From: Conexibacter sp. CPCC 205762
GTDB taxonomy: Bacteria; Actinomycetota; Thermoleophilia; Solirubrobacterales; Solirubrobacteraceae
DNA: 64,000 bases
Assembly (NCBI RefSeq): GCF_030646155.1
Contig: NZ_JAUTDN010000005.1
Coordinates: 1-64,000 of the forward strand
Direction: 5' to 3'
Shown one piece after another: positions 23,290 through 32,920 of the stretch. How positions within the stretch are numbered: the stretch's first letter is position 1; each line of letters starts with the position of its first letter. The notes beneath the pieces were generated by a model, which saw only the letters and a program-made list of their open reading frames with translations, did not search any database and had not been told where the DNA came from. The translations under genes and the position numbers were made by a program.

Positions 23290-24275
23290 GGCAGCGGGAC
23301 TCTCCGGTCCCGTTCCGGCTCGGATCCGTCGCCGGGGCCGCCACCGTCGGGCCCGCCGCCTCTGCCGCTCGGCGCTTCGGGGCCGGCGGCACGCGCCCGC
23401 TCGCGCTCCCACTGCCGCAGCCGCCAGAGGTCGCGCTTGACCTGGCGCGGGTCGATCTGGCGGCCGGGAAGGTGCATGTTGGCGGAGCCGATCAGCCGCC
23501 GCTCATCGCCGGTCAGCGCCATCCACTTGGCGAGCATGTCGTCGGAGTCGGGCAGGCGCGGGCTGCCGTAGGGACGCGTCTCGTCCGGGAACTCGACGCA
23601 GTACTCGTTCAGCAGGCGACCGGTCTGCGGCACGTACGCGAGGATCGGCCTGTGCGGGTAGATCAGGTAGGCGTACGGCTCCTCGCGCAGCTCGTTGCGG
23701 CGCGAGAGCCGGTGACGGCGGGCGCCGCGACCGCGAGCGCGCTCGCCGAATCCTTCCAGCCGCTCCCACTCGCGCTGGCGGCGCGCGTCGTCGCGGCGCG
23801 CCTCGGCGCGCTCCGCGGCGTCAGCGGCCGCATCCGCGTGAGCGGCATCGGCGTCGAGCGCGTCGGCCGCCGGCGCGGTGTCGCTCGCGTCGCCGATCGG
23901 CGCGGTGTCGCTCGCGTCGCCGATCGGCGCGGTGTCGCCTGCGTCGCCCGCTCGCGTGGCGTCGCTCGCGTCGCCGGTCGGCGCGGTGTCGCTCGCGTCG
24001 CGCTTGCCGCGGCCAGCCTCCATCCCCCAGACGCGGATGAAGCCGAGGTCGCGGTACATCGCCCACTCCTCGTCGTTGACGCACGACTTCAGCAGCAGGC
24101 GGGCGCGGGCCTCGGCACGTCGCTCTCTGCCGGGGTCGAGGTCGAACTCGGCGGTCTGCGGAATCCGCCGGCGGCGGGCGCGGTGGTTGGCGACCGCGCG
24201 TCCGGCCCGCGGCAGCACCACCTCGCCGAGCAGCGCGAAGATGACGATCCCGGTGGCGGCGAGCGCGAGGACCAC
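23286..24275 (-). CDS. Membrane-anchored hypothetical protein with 9-aa repeats
   Basis: Protein of 329 aa with one N-terminal membrane helix (MVLALAATGIVIFALLGEVV) and a basic stretch, so mostly cytosolic. Around residues 90-140 there are repeats of GDASDTAPI, encoded by a 27-bp tandem array. The C-terminal half is charged and carries PYAYLIYPHRPILAYVPQTG and YCVEFPDETRPYG, perhaps a small folded domain. Function unknown. GTG start; coupled to ilvD by a GTGA overlap and preceded by a small gene 12 bases upstream. Confidence 0.7.
   Translation of the reverse strand: MVLALAATGIVIFALLGEVVLPRAGRAVANHRARRRRIPQTAEFDLDPGRERRAEARARLLLKSCVNDEEWAMYRDLGFIRVWGMEAGRGKRDASDTAPTGDASDATRAGDAGDTAPIGDASDTAPIGDASDTAPAADALDADAAHADAAADAAERAEARRDDARRQREWERLEGFGERARGRGARRHRLSRRNELREEPYAYLIYPHRPILAYVPQTGRLLNEYCVEFPDETRPYGSPRLPDSDDMLAKWMALTGDERRLIGSANMHLPGRQIDPRQVKRDLWRLRQWERERARAAGPEAPSGRGGGPDGGGPGDGSEPERDRRVPLP
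23875..24000 (-). repeat. 27-bp tandem repeats inside a coding gene
   Basis: About five tandem copies of a 27-bp unit (plus strand starts gcggtgtcgctcgcg, ends ccgatcggc); copies 1 and 2 are identical, later ones vary. In frame, so they encode GDASDTAPI-like units and can change copy number without frameshift. Confidence 0.8.
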
Positions 24276-24287
24276 GGGCGCGTGTGC

Positions 24288-24536
24288 CTACTGCCCGCCC
24301 GACGCGCGCGGGAAGAAGATGACGCGATCAGCGTCGCGCGGAACCTCGTCGAAGCTGCGGGCCATCTGCGCCTCGCGCCGGCCAGAGCGATCGACGATCG
24401 GCACCGCCGCCCACATGCCGCTGTCAAGCTGCCGCCGGAACTCGGCGACCAGCTCGGCTTCCTGCTCACGCACGTCGACATCGCCCTCGGCGATCAGGAC
24501 CTCACCGTGTCCCGGTCTCATGCGCAGGAACTTCAT
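24288..24536 (-). CDS. Small hypothetical protein
   Basis: Protein of 82 aa beginning MKFLRMRPGHGEVLIAEGDV and containing ELVAEFRRQLDSGMWAAVPI and DEVPRDADRVIFFPRASGG. It looks like a small alpha/beta fold; no known family recognised. The ATG at 24536 is preferred to longer starts that overlap thiD. Probably first gene of a unit with the repeat protein and ilvD. Confidence 0.65.
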   Translation of the reverse strand: MKFLRMRPGHGEVLIAEGDVDVREQEAELVAEFRRQLDSGMWAAVPIVDRSGRREAQMARSFDEVPRDADRVIFFPRASGGQ

Positions 24537-24606
24537 GCGCGGATTATGCCACCACTGTCCCAGAGCTACGCGTCCTCGCCCCCGCCGGGCGATTCGCGCC
24601 CGCCGT

Positions 24607-25512
<906 letters not shown>

Positions 25513-25600
25513 GGCGAGCAGCTTAGGACGTTTGCCGCGGACGACGCCCGCGGGCTGCCAGCGGTGCGGCTCGCGCGCGCCGCCGGGACTCGGGAAGCAG

Positions 25601-26716
25601 CTATCGAGCGCGGCAGACATAGCGTCCTCCCTCCGCGCGCCACACCAGTCTCCGCAGCTCGAGCTGCGCCAGCCCGGCGAGCACGCTGTCGAGTCCCGTT
25701 CCGTCCGCCGTCAGCGCGGCGACGGTGTCGCAGCCGCCGCCGACCCGCTCCAGCAGCGCACTCAGGTCGCCCGGCAATGCCGCCGGCGTGGGCGCTGTCG
25801 CCGTCAGCTGCCCTGCCTCCGCGCCGTAGAGCAGCTCCAGCACGTCGGCCGCCCCGCGGACCAGCCGCGCCCCGTCGACGATCAGCCCGTTCGCGCCTGC
25901 CGACGCCGGCGAGGTCACGAGCCCCGGCATCGCCGCGACGTCTCGGCCCAGGTCGAGGCTCAGCGTCGCCGTGATCAGCGAGCCGGACCGCTCCCCCGCC
26001 TCCACCACGACCGTCAGCCGGCCGAGCGCCGCGATGATCCGGTTGCGCGCCGGAAAGGTCCAGCGCCGCACGGCCGCGCCCGGTGGCAGCTCCGAGACGA
26101 CCGCGCCTGCCGCCGCGATCCGCGCGTGCAGCTGCCGCTTGCTCGCCGGATACGCACGCTCGGCGCCGCCGGCCAGCACCGCCACCGTCGTGCCGGCGCT
26201 GTCGAGCGCGCCGAGATGGGCCGCGGAGTCGATCCCCAGCGCCATCCCGCTGACGACGGTCAGCCCGGCCGCCGACAGCCCGCGCCCGAGCCCGCGCGCC
26301 TGCTCCAGCCCGTACGGCGTGCCGCGCCGCGCGCCGACGACCGCGACGCAGTCCTGCTCCACGAGCGCGACGAACCGGCCCGGATCGCCGAAGACGTGCA
26401 GCACCGCAGGCGGGTCGGGCAGCTCTCGCAGCGCCGGCGGGTAGCGCCGATCGCAGCGGCAGATCGCCGTCACGGCGCGGTCGTCGCAGCGCTGCCGGGC
26501 CGCGGCGGCGGAGAAGTCCTCCCACTCTGCCCTGAGCCGCTCTCGCCGCTCTCCGCCGAGCGCCGCGATCAGCTCCTCGTCGGTGAGCGCGAGCAGCGCC
26601 GGCAGCGGTCTGCGCGCGGCCCATGCCAGCTCGATCGCGCCGGCCAGCCGTGCGATCAGCCATGTGCGCCGCAGGCAGACGGCGCAGGCCCCCGTCCCGG
26701 CTCCGTTGACGCTCAC
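25601..26716 (-). CDS. dprA: DNA processing protein DprA
   Basis: DprA/Smf protein of 371 aa, which loads RecA onto incoming single-stranded DNA during transformation. The Rossmann-type core has VAVVGARRGTPYGLEQA and GLTVVSGMALGIDSAAH, with FPARNRIIAALGRLTVVVEA as the other signature. The N-terminal SAM-like region and a C-terminal winged-helix-like part are present. GTG start overlaps the comM stop as GTGA. Confidence 0.93.
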   Translation of the reverse strand: MSVNGAGTGACAVCLRRTWLIARLAGAIELAWAARRPLPALLALTDEELIAALGGERRERLRAEWEDFSAAAARQRCDDRAVTAICRCDRRYPPALRELPDPPAVLHVFGDPGRFVALVEQDCVAVVGARRGTPYGLEQARGLGRGLSAAGLTVVSGMALGIDSAAHLGALDSAGTTVAVLAGGAERAYPASKRQLHARIAAAGAVVSELPPGAAVRRWTFPARNRIIAALGRLTVVVEAGERSGSLITATLSLDLGRDVAAMPGLVTSPASAGANGLIVDGARLVRGAADVLELLYGAEAGQLTATAPTPAALPGDLSALLERVGGGCDTVAALTADGTGLDSVLAGLAQLELRRLVWRAEGGRYVCRAR

Positions 26717-28239
26717 GCGGCCACCTCCCAGCTGTCGGCGACCCGCAGCCGCAGCGCGAGCGACTGCATCACGTCATCGACACCGACGCCGTCGCGACCG
26801 TCGAGGTCGGCGATCGTGCACGCGACCCGCAGCACGCGATCGTGGCCGCGAGCGCTCAGCGCGCCGGCGTCGTAGGCGCGGCCGAGCGCCCGCTGCGCCG
26901 CCTCGTCGGCGCGCACGTGCGAGCGCACCAGGCGCGCGTCGAGCTGCCCGTTGCAGCTCGCCGCGCTGTCGCGCAGCCGTCGTGCCTGGCGCTCGCGCGC
27001 CGCCAGGACCCGCTCGCGCACGACCGCCGAGGAGGAGTGTGCCGGCGCCCGCAACTGCTCCGCGCTCGGCCGCGAGACCGTCATCAGCAGGTCGAGCCGG
27101 TCGAGCAGCGGCCCGCTCAACCGCCGTCGGTGTCGCGCCAGCTCGGCGTCGCTGCAACTGCACGGGCGCTCACTGCCGGCGTAGCCGCACGGGCAGGGAT
27201 TGGTCGCCGCCACCAGCATGAAGCGCGTCGGGAACAGCAGCGCGCGCTGCCCGCGCACGATCGTCGCATGGCCGTCCTCGAGCGGCTGTCGCAGCGCCTC
27301 CAGGCTCGGACGGGAGAACTCCGACAGCTCGTCGAGGAACAGCACTCCGTGGTGGGCGAGGCTCGCCTCACCGGGCATCGGCACCTGTCCGCCGCCGACC
27401 AGCCCCGAGGCCGAGATCGTGTGGTGCGGCGCGCGGAACGGACGGGTCCGCGCGAGGCCGGGATGTCGCTGCACGCCGGCGGCGCTGTGGATCCGCGTCA
27501 CCTCGAGCGCCTCGTCGAGCGACAGCGACGGCAGCAGCGACGGCAGCCGCCGCGCGAGCATCGTCTTGCCGCTGCCGGGCGGCCCCTCCATCAAGAGGTT
27601 GTGACCACCGGCCGCGGCGATCTCGAGCGCCCGCAGCGGCAGCACGTGCCCGCGTACATCAGCGAGGTCGATCTCGGTGTCCGGCGAGTCCGGCAGCGCT
27701 TTCTCGGCCGGTGGCAGCTCCGGGACCGTGCCTCCCTCCAGCACCTCCGCGACGTCGCGCAGGCTCGCCACCGCCGCGACCTCGATCCCTTCGACGAGCG
27801 CCGCCTCACGCGCGCGCTCGCGTGGGACGATCAGGCCCCTGAGCCCGCTCCTGCGCGCGCCTTCGGCGGCCGAGAGGACGCCCCGGCAGGGGCGCAGCTC
27901 ACCGCCGAGCGACAGCTCGCCGAAGACCGCCCACCGCTCCAGTCCCTCGGCCGGGCACTGACCGCTCGCGGCGAGCAGACCGACCGCGAGGCCGGCGTCG
28001 AACCCCGGCCCGACCTTCGGCAAGCTCGCCGGCGCGAGATTGGCCGTGATGCGGCGGGCCGGGAACTCGAAGCCGCTGTTGAGGATCGCCGCACGCACGC
28101 GATCGCGTGACTCGCGAACGGCTTTGCCCGCCATGCCGACGACACGGAAGGTCGGCAGGCCGGGGCGGACGTCGACCTCGACCCAGACGGGCCTGGGGTC
28201 GATTCCGTCGATGGCGAAGGTGGCGACACGGCTGAGCAC
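26713..28239 (-). CDS. comM: YifB/ComM family Mg-chelatase-like AAA+ helicase
   Basis: ComM-type protein of 508 aa. The N-terminal ChlI-like domain (FAIDGIDPRPVWVEVDVRPG) is followed by AAA+ with Walker A EGPPGSGKTMLARRLPS, Walker B-type GVLFLDELSEF, and a C-terminal Mg-chelatase domain; a zinc-binding-like cysteine cluster (NPCPCGYAG, then CSCSD) lies between. ComM extends branches in natural transformation. The GTG at 28239 is preferred because longer starts would run through the regulatory gap. Coupled to dprA. Confidence 0.92.
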   Translation of the reverse strand: MLSRVATFAIDGIDPRPVWVEVDVRPGLPTFRVVGMAGKAVRESRDRVRAAILNSGFEFPARRITANLAPASLPKVGPGFDAGLAVGLLAASGQCPAEGLERWAVFGELSLGGELRPCRGVLSAAEGARRSGLRGLIVPRERAREAALVEGIEVAAVASLRDVAEVLEGGTVPELPPAEKALPDSPDTEIDLADVRGHVLPLRALEIAAAGGHNLLMEGPPGSGKTMLARRLPSLLPSLSLDEALEVTRIHSAAGVQRHPGLARTRPFRAPHHTISASGLVGGGQVPMPGEASLAHHGVLFLDELSEFSRPSLEALRQPLEDGHATIVRGQRALLFPTRFMLVAATNPCPCGYAGSERPCSCSDAELARHRRRLSGPLLDRLDLLMTVSRPSAEQLRAPAHSSSAVVRERVLAARERQARRLRDSAASCNGQLDARLVRSHVRADEAAQRALGRAYDAGALSARGHDRVLRVACTIADLDGRDGVGVDDVMQSLALRLRVADSWEVAA

Positions 28240-28286
28240 GGCCGCCACGCTACGGGAGCAGATGCAACAGCGGACACGCGCTTTGC

Positions 28287-28314
28287 AACAATTCTGCGGA
28301 TGCGGAGAATTGTT
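28287..28314. promoter_or_regulatory. Perfect 9-bp palindromic operator candidate
   Basis: Inverted repeat aacaattct-N10-agaattgtt in an AT-rich patch between divergent comM-dprA and yraN. Nearby are direct copies of gcaaca (28264, 28285, 28355) and a small palindrome tgcaaatcgttgca. It looks like a binding site for a dimeric regulator controlling both directions; on the minus strand the stretch around ttgcaa and taacaat could be -35/-10 elements. Confidence 0.65.
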
Positions 28315-28384
28315 ACACTTTCTCCTGCAAATCGTTGCAATTGAGCGGTGAAACGCAACAGCCCCGAGGCGTACGGTTGCTGGC

Positions 28385-28753
28385 ATGTCCAGCGATCCCC
28401 GCCACCGTCTCGGAAGACTCGGAGAGCACCTCGCGGTCGAGCACCTCGAGCGCCGCGGATTCGTCGTGCTCGAGCGCAACTACCGCACCCGCTACGGCGA
28501 GCTCGACGTCATCGCCTGCGATGCCGAACGCCTGATCTTCTGCGAGGTCAAGACCCGCCGCGCCGGCGCGACCTCACCGTTCGAGGGCCTGCGGGAGAGC
28601 CAGCGCCGCCGGCTGCGGCGGATGGCGCTGACGTGGCTCGGAGAGCAGCCGAGACGGCCCTACGTCCCCGAGCTGCGCTTCGACGCGCTCGGGGTCATGC
28701 TCGACGCCAGCGATCGCCTGGTCGCGATCGAGCACCTGGAAGGCGCGTTCTGA
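28385..28753 (+). CDS. YraN/UPF0102 family endonuclease-like protein
   Basis: Restriction-endonuclease-fold protein of 122 aa. The signature LGRLGEHLAVEHLERRGFVVLERNYR is followed by YGELDVIACDAERLIFCEVKTRR, with Glu/Asp/ExK residues typical of the PD-(D/E)xK nuclease fold. Function in the family is not established. Here yraN is divergent from comM-dprA and convergent with rnhB, a common chromosomal neighbourhood. Confidence 0.9.
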   Translation: MSSDPRHRLGRLGEHLAVEHLERRGFVVLERNYRTRYGELDVIACDAERLIFCEVKTRRAGATSPFEGLRESQRRRLRRMALTWLGEQPRRPYVPELRFDALGVMLDASDRLVAIEHLEGAF

Positions 28754-28791
28754 TGCGCGGCCAGAAGCTGTGCAGGCCGGTCGGCGAGCGC

Positions 28792-29481
28792 TCAGAGAGC
28801 CAGCTGCTGATACGCGGCCGACTGGAACGACAGCCGGTGCAGCGGCGTGATGCCGAGCCGCTCGATCGCGGCACGATGCTCTCTGGTCGCGTAGCCGACG
28901 TGAGATGCGAATTCCCAACCGGGGTGGGTCGCGTCGGCGCGATGCATGTAGCGGTCCCGCGTGACCTTCGCGATGACCGAGGCGGCGGCGATCGCCGCAC
29001 TGCGCGCGTCGCCGCCGACGACCGCCTGCTGCTCGTGCCCGAGGTCGGCGACCGGGAAGCCGTCGCTGAGGCAGATCGTGCCGTCGCAGGCAACCCGGGC
29101 GAGCGCGTCGCGCAGCGCGGCGAGGTTGGTGACGTGGAGGCCGCGGCGATCGATGCCGGGCGCGCAGCGCGACACGACCGCGACTCTGGTCGCGACGCGC
29201 AGGATCACCGGATAGAGCGCGTCACGCCGTTCCGCCGTCTGCTGCTTGGAGTCGTTGAGGGCGCTGAGCGCTCTCATGTCGGCGCGGGACAGCCGCTCGT
29301 AGTCGAACAGGACCGCGGCTGCGACCAGCGGACCGGCGAGGCAGCCGCGACCGGCCTCGTCGGCGCCGGCGACGAAGCGGGCGCCGAGCGCGCGGTCGAA
29401 GGCGAACAGTCTGCGGCCGGGCGGGCGGCGTCTGGCTCTTCTGCGCCTGGCGGGCGGGTCGGTGGCGATCGCGTCAGGCAT
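28792..29481 (-). CDS. rnhB: Ribonuclease HII
   Basis: RNase HII of 229 aa, removing ribonucleotides from DNA. Catalytic motif GADEAGRGCLAGPLVAAAVLF (Asp-Glu-Ala-Gly-Arg-Gly) is intact, with GTICLSDGFPV and AAIAAASVIAKVTRDRYM as further active-site strands. The first 35 residues are Arg-rich and not conserved. The ATG at 29481 follows gaggcg. Upstream are lepB and rplS in the same direction. Confidence 0.94.
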   Translation of the reverse strand: MPDAIATDPPARRRRARRRPPGRRLFAFDRALGARFVAGADEAGRGCLAGPLVAAAVLFDYERLSRADMRALSALNDSKQQTAERRDALYPVILRVATRVAVVSRCAPGIDRRGLHVTNLAALRDALARVACDGTICLSDGFPVADLGHEQQAVVGGDARSAAIAAASVIAKVTRDRYMHRADATHPGWEFASHVGYATREHRAAIERLGITPLHRLSFQSAAYQQLAL

Positions 29482-29547
29482 CGTCGCCTCTCATCATGCA
29501 CGACGAGGGCGGCGGAACGCTGCGCCGCCGGCAGGCGGTGCGACGGA

Positions 29548-30174
29548 TCAGAGCGGGCCGATGCGCTTCGGCGGCCAGTAGCTGGCGAAGGCGCCGCCGA
29601 TGACCCAGTCGCGCTTGATCGGGCCCCAATAGCGGCTGTCGTCGGACTCGCCGCGGTTGTCGCCCATCATGAAGAACTGGTCTTTCGGCACGGTTATCGT
29701 GCCGAGATTGCAGTCAGCGCCGTTGCCGCAGGCGTTGATGAACGAATCCTTCTGCAGTCTGCCGTTCAGCACGACGCGGCCTTCGCGTATCGAGACGCGA
29801 TCGCCAGGGCCTGCGACGACGCGCTTGATGAAGTTCTGGTCCGAGCGGTCGGCGGTCGACCGCGAGCAGGGGATCCGGCTCTGCGGGCCGTCGTAGAACG
29901 GCCCCTGACCGGGGATGCCGCACTCGTTGGTGTCGGCGCCCCTCGGCGGGTGGAAGACGAGGATGTCTCCGACCTTCGGATCACCGAAGTTGTTGCCGAT
30001 GCGGTTGACGAGCACACGCTCGCCGACGGCGAGCGTCGGCTCCATCGAACCGCTCGGGATCCGGTACGGCTTGATGATGAACGCCTGGATCCCGAGCGCC
30101 AGGCCGAGCGCGACTGCGACGATGAAGACCAGCTCCAGCAACGAGCCGGAGGCGGACTTCTGCTTTCTTCGCAC
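29548..30174 (-). CDS. lepB: Signal peptidase I
   Basis: Type I signal peptidase of 208 aa. One membrane helix (LLELVFIVAVALGLALGIQA) precedes YRIPSGSMEPTL (catalytic Ser) and FIKRVVAGPGD (catalytic Lys); QFFMMGDNRGESDDSRYWGP is box E. Active site faces outside. A loop with two Cys pairs (ECGIPGQG, IPCSR; CGNGADCN) may form disulfides. GTG start; 24 bases after rplS. Confidence 0.93.
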   Translation of the reverse strand: MRRKQKSASGSLLELVFIVAVALGLALGIQAFIIKPYRIPSGSMEPTLAVGERVLVNRIGNNFGDPKVGDILVFHPPRGADTNECGIPGQGPFYDGPQSRIPCSRSTADRSDQNFIKRVVAGPGDRVSIREGRVVLNGRLQKDSFINACGNGADCNLGTITVPKDQFFMMGDNRGESDDSRYWGPIKRDWVIGGAFASYWPPKRIGPL

Positions 30175-30198
30175 TTCGCGCTCGGCGGCGATGCCGGT

Positions 30199-30768
30199 CT
30201 AGGACTTCGGCTCGTCGGAGCCGGCGGCGTCTTCGCCAGCGGGCTCGGACGCGGCCTCAGCCTTGGGAGCGGCCTCCTCGGCCGGAGCGGCTTCGGCGGC
30301 AGGCGCCTCGACCTCAGCCTCGGGAGCGCTCTCGGTGGCGGCGACGGCCTCCTCCGGAGCGGTCTCCTCGACCTCGGCACCGGGCACGTACAGCAGCTCG
30401 CGCTCGATGACCTCCTCCGGACCGATCGAGCGGCGCTCGCGGACGCGAGCCCGCTTGCCGATGCGACCGCGCAGGTAGTACAGCTTCGCGCGACGGACGT
30501 CACCGCGAGCAGCCACCTCGATCTTCTCGATCTTCGGGGAGTGGACGGGGAACGTACGCTCCACGCCGACGCCGAACGACTGCTTGCGGACCGTGAAGGT
30601 CTCGCGAACGCCATGACCCTGGCGCTTGATGACCACGCCCTCGAAGACCTGCGTACGACGACGCGTGCCCTCGATGACCTGGAAGTGGACGCGCACTCGG
30701 TCGCCCGCGTCGAACTTCGGCGCGCGTCGAAGCTGCTCGCGCTCAAGATTTTCGATAACAGTGCTCAT
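30199..30768 (-). CDS. rplS: 50S ribosomal protein L19 with acidic extension
   Basis: L19 of the large subunit, 189 aa. The first 115 or so residues form the canonical protein ([55 protein letters not shown]). The remaining 60-70 residues are an Ala/Glu-rich, disordered-looking tail (for example [20 protein letters not shown]) ending DEPKS, absent in ordinary L19. Start ATG 30768. Next in the operon order rpsP-khpA-rimM-trmD-rplS. Confidence 0.93.
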   Translation of the reverse strand: MSTVIENLEREQLRRAPKFDAGDRVRVHFQVIEGTRRRTQVFEGVVIKRQGHGVRETFTVRKQSFGVGVERTFPVHSPKIEKIEVAARGDVRRAKLYYLRGRIGKRARVRERRSIGPEEVIERELLYVPGAEVEETAPEEAVAATESAPEAEVEAPAAEAAPAEEAAPKAEAASEPAGEDAAGSDEPKS

Positions 30769-30852
30769 GGCAAGAGTAAATGGCGGGGCCCTTGCGGCCG
30801 ACCGCGGATCGGGAATGGTAGCGGACCTGTGAAGCGCGTGAGGCGCGGTCCG

Positions 30853-31608
30853 TCAGCGCTCCTCTTCGGAGCGTTCCGGCAAAGTCTCGTGCGGGCGTGC
30901 CTCCAGGTCGCCCGCGGAACGGTTGGCAGCGTCGGCGGCAGCAGCACGAGCGCGGCTCTGATCCATCCGCCAGTCGTGGACCCGCTGATGGTGGCCGGAC
31001 AGGAGGATCTCCGGCACGTTCCAGCCACGATACTCGGCCGGGCGCGTGTAGTGCGGATACTCCGGCGCACCCTCCAACGCCGCGCTGAACGACTCCTCGT
31101 GCGCGGAGTCGACGTGACCGAGCGCGCCGGGCAGCTTGCGCAGCACGGCGTCGGCGACGACCATCGCCGCCAGCTCGCCGCCGGCGAGCACGTAGCGGCC
31201 GATCGACACGGCGTCACTGGCGAAATGCTCGACGATGCGCTCGTCAAAGCCCTCGTAGCGACCGCAGAGCAGTGTCAGCTCGGGTTCGGCGGCCAGCTCG
31301 TCGACGAGCGGGTCGTCCAGCTGACGGCCGCCCGGGGTGAGCACGATCACCCGCCGGCGCTGGCGCAGCTCGACCGGGTCGCACTCATAGCGCGCCCGCA
31401 GCGCCGCCTCGACGACGTCGACGCGCAGCACCATCCCGGCGCCGCCGCCGAACGGCGTGTCGTCGACCTGGCCGCCGCTGAGCGGCGTCGTGTCGCGGTA
31501 GTTGACGCAGCCGAGCGTGTGGCCGAGCCGCTGGGCGTTCTCGACGTGGCGCTGGGTGCGGAACCAGTCGAACCACTGCGGAAAGAGGGTGAAGACGTCG
31601 AGCTGCAT
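30853..31608 (-). CDS. trmD: tRNA (guanine-37-N1)-methyltransferase
   Basis: TrmD of 251 aa, SPOUT-type enzyme methylating G37 of tRNAs to prevent frameshifting. N-terminus MQLDVFTLFPQWFDWF, trefoil-knot motifs VIVLTPGGRQLDDPLVDELA and LTLLCGRYEGFDERIVEH, then SIGRYVLAGGELAAMVVADA. C-terminal domain has HYTRPAEYRGWNVPEILLSGHH. The last 30 residues are a nonconserved tail. Confidence 0.95.
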   Translation of the reverse strand: MQLDVFTLFPQWFDWFRTQRHVENAQRLGHTLGCVNYRDTTPLSGGQVDDTPFGGGAGMVLRVDVVEAALRARYECDPVELRQRRRVIVLTPGGRQLDDPLVDELAAEPELTLLCGRYEGFDERIVEHFASDAVSIGRYVLAGGELAAMVVADAVLRKLPGALGHVDSAHEESFSAALEGAPEYPHYTRPAEYRGWNVPEILLSGHHQRVHDWRMDQSRARAAAADAANRSAGDLEARPHETLPERSEEER

Positions 31609-31614
31609 CGCCGC

Positions 31615-32244
31615 TCAGGCGCTCTCGGGAGCGTCGGCATCGGGCGCGGCGGCGCGCGGTGCGGCGTCAGCGGGCGGTGCGGCGCCGGCCTCAGGCGCGT
31701 CGGCAGCGCCCTCACCGAGGAACGCCAGGTCGATGTCGATCTGGCCGCCCTCGATGTCCACCATCCGGACGGCGTCGCGGATCAGCGGTACGAGCAGGTC
31801 CTCGCCACCGCCGTCGCGGGCGACCTGGAGCAGCTCACAGGAGGGCATCGCGAGCAGGCTGCGGACGCTGCCGATCTCGCGCTCGCCGTCGCGGACGCGG
31901 CAGCCTTCCAGCTCCTCGGGCCACCACTCGTCCTCCTCCAAGGGCGGCGCGTCGGCTCTGGAGACCAGCAGGTCTCTGCCGCGCAGCGCCTCGGCGTCGG
32001 TGCGCGACGTGCAGGAGGCGAGGCGGATGATCGGTCTCGCATCGGTGCCGGCACGGCGGACGATCTCGTCCTCCCTGTCGGCGATGCGGAGTCTGCGGGC
32101 GGCGGCGAGCAGCGGCGGGCGCGGCTGCGTCACGTGGACGCTGCCGTCGAGCCCGTGGGGCCGGCCGATGCGGCCGGCGAGGAGCCAATCGTCGCCGCCC
32201 CCGGCGGCCGGCGACTGCGCGGCCGAGCGGGAGTCGTCCGTCAT
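31615..32244 (-). CDS. rimM: Ribosome maturation factor RimM with Ala-rich tail
   Basis: RimM of 209 aa, a 30S assembly factor binding S19. N-terminal beta-barrel LLAGRIGRPHGLDGSVHV and PRC-barrel domain with EWWPEELEGCRVRDGERE and LLVPLIRDAVRMVDIEGGQI are present. Beyond about residue 178 an Ala/Pro/Asp tail follows (GEGAADAPEAGAAPPADAAP) of about 30 residues, not part of the family core. Six bases from trmD. Confidence 0.93.
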   Translation of the reverse strand: MTDDSRSAAQSPAAGGGDDWLLAGRIGRPHGLDGSVHVTQPRPPLLAAARRLRIADREDEIVRRAGTDARPIIRLASCTSRTDAEALRGRDLLVSRADAPPLEEDEWWPEELEGCRVRDGEREIGSVRSLLAMPSCELLQVARDGGGEDLLVPLIRDAVRMVDIEGGQIDIDLAFLGEGAADAPEAGAAPPADAAPRAAAPDADAPESA

Positions 32245-32248
32245 CGGC

Positions 32249-32482
32249 TCAATCGACGATGTCGATCAGCACGCGGCGGTTGTCCTTCACCGCGGCGGCC
32301 TTCACGACCAGGCGCAGGGCGTTGGCCGTGCGGCCCCCGCGCCCGATCACCTTGCCGTAGTCGTCCTCGGCGACGGCCAGCTCGAGCACGAGCGTGCCGT
32401 CATCCTCTTCGAACTCCTCGACCTCGACCTCGTCGGGACTGTCGACGAGTTGTCTGGCGAGGTACTCGAGCAGCTCTCTCAT
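32249..32482 (-). CDS. khpA: KH-domain RNA-binding protein KhpA
   Basis: Small RNA-binding protein of 77 aa with a single KH domain; the GKVIGRGGRTANALRLVVKA segment holds the GxxG loop (GRGG). Its place between rpsP and rimM is the standard KhpA/YlqC position. N-terminus MRELLEYLARQLVDSPDEVE matches the family. Confidence 0.93.
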   Translation of the reverse strand: MRELLEYLARQLVDSPDEVEVEEFEEDDGTLVLELAVAEDDYGKVIGRGGRTANALRLVVKAAAVKDNRRVLIDIVD

Positions 32483-32511
32483 GGGTGAACGCTCGGCCCG
32501 GTGCGGAGACC

Positions 32512-32757
32512 CTAGGCCTTGATGCCCTGGGTCTTGAGCAGCTTCTGGACCGTCTCGCTCGGCTGCGCGCCCTTGGCGAGCCAGGCGCGGACCTTCTCCT
32601 CGTCGAGCACGATCGTCGAGGGCTCGGTCTGGGCGTTGTAGTGACCGATCGTCTCGAGCACACGGCCGTCGCGCTTGCTGCGCTGATCAGCGGCGACGAT
32701 TCGCCAGATCGGATTCTTCTTAGCGCCCACGCGGGTGAGCCGGAGTCGAACTGCCAC
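32512..32757 (-). CDS. rpsP: 30S ribosomal protein S16
   Basis: S16 of 81 aa: [20 protein letters not shown] and [20 protein letters not shown] are diagnostic. GTG start with AAGGAAA just upstream; longer ATG starts would add an unconserved N-terminus. First gene of the rpsP-khpA-rimM-trmD-rplS-lepB-rnhB run. Confidence 0.95.
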   Translation of the reverse strand: MAVRLRLTRVGAKKNPIWRIVAADQRSKRDGRVLETIGHYNAQTEPSTIVLDEEKVRAWLAKGAQPSETVQKLLKTQGIKA

Positions 32758-32920
32758 GGTTTCCTTTCGGAGGTTGAGTCGAAGACCGACGAGGGAGGGT
32801 AGCGGAAACGCCTGCATCGCGGGCGAACGCGTCGGGTGGGTCGCGCGGGCAGTGCGCGCACGGTGCGGGCGGGCGAAATGCGCGGGCACGCGCGCGGGTG
32901 CGGGCGCCCGCGAGGGCTGC

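Noticed and set aside
23875-24000. CRISPR-like array
   Set aside because: Units are contiguous without spacers and lie in frame within a coding gene.
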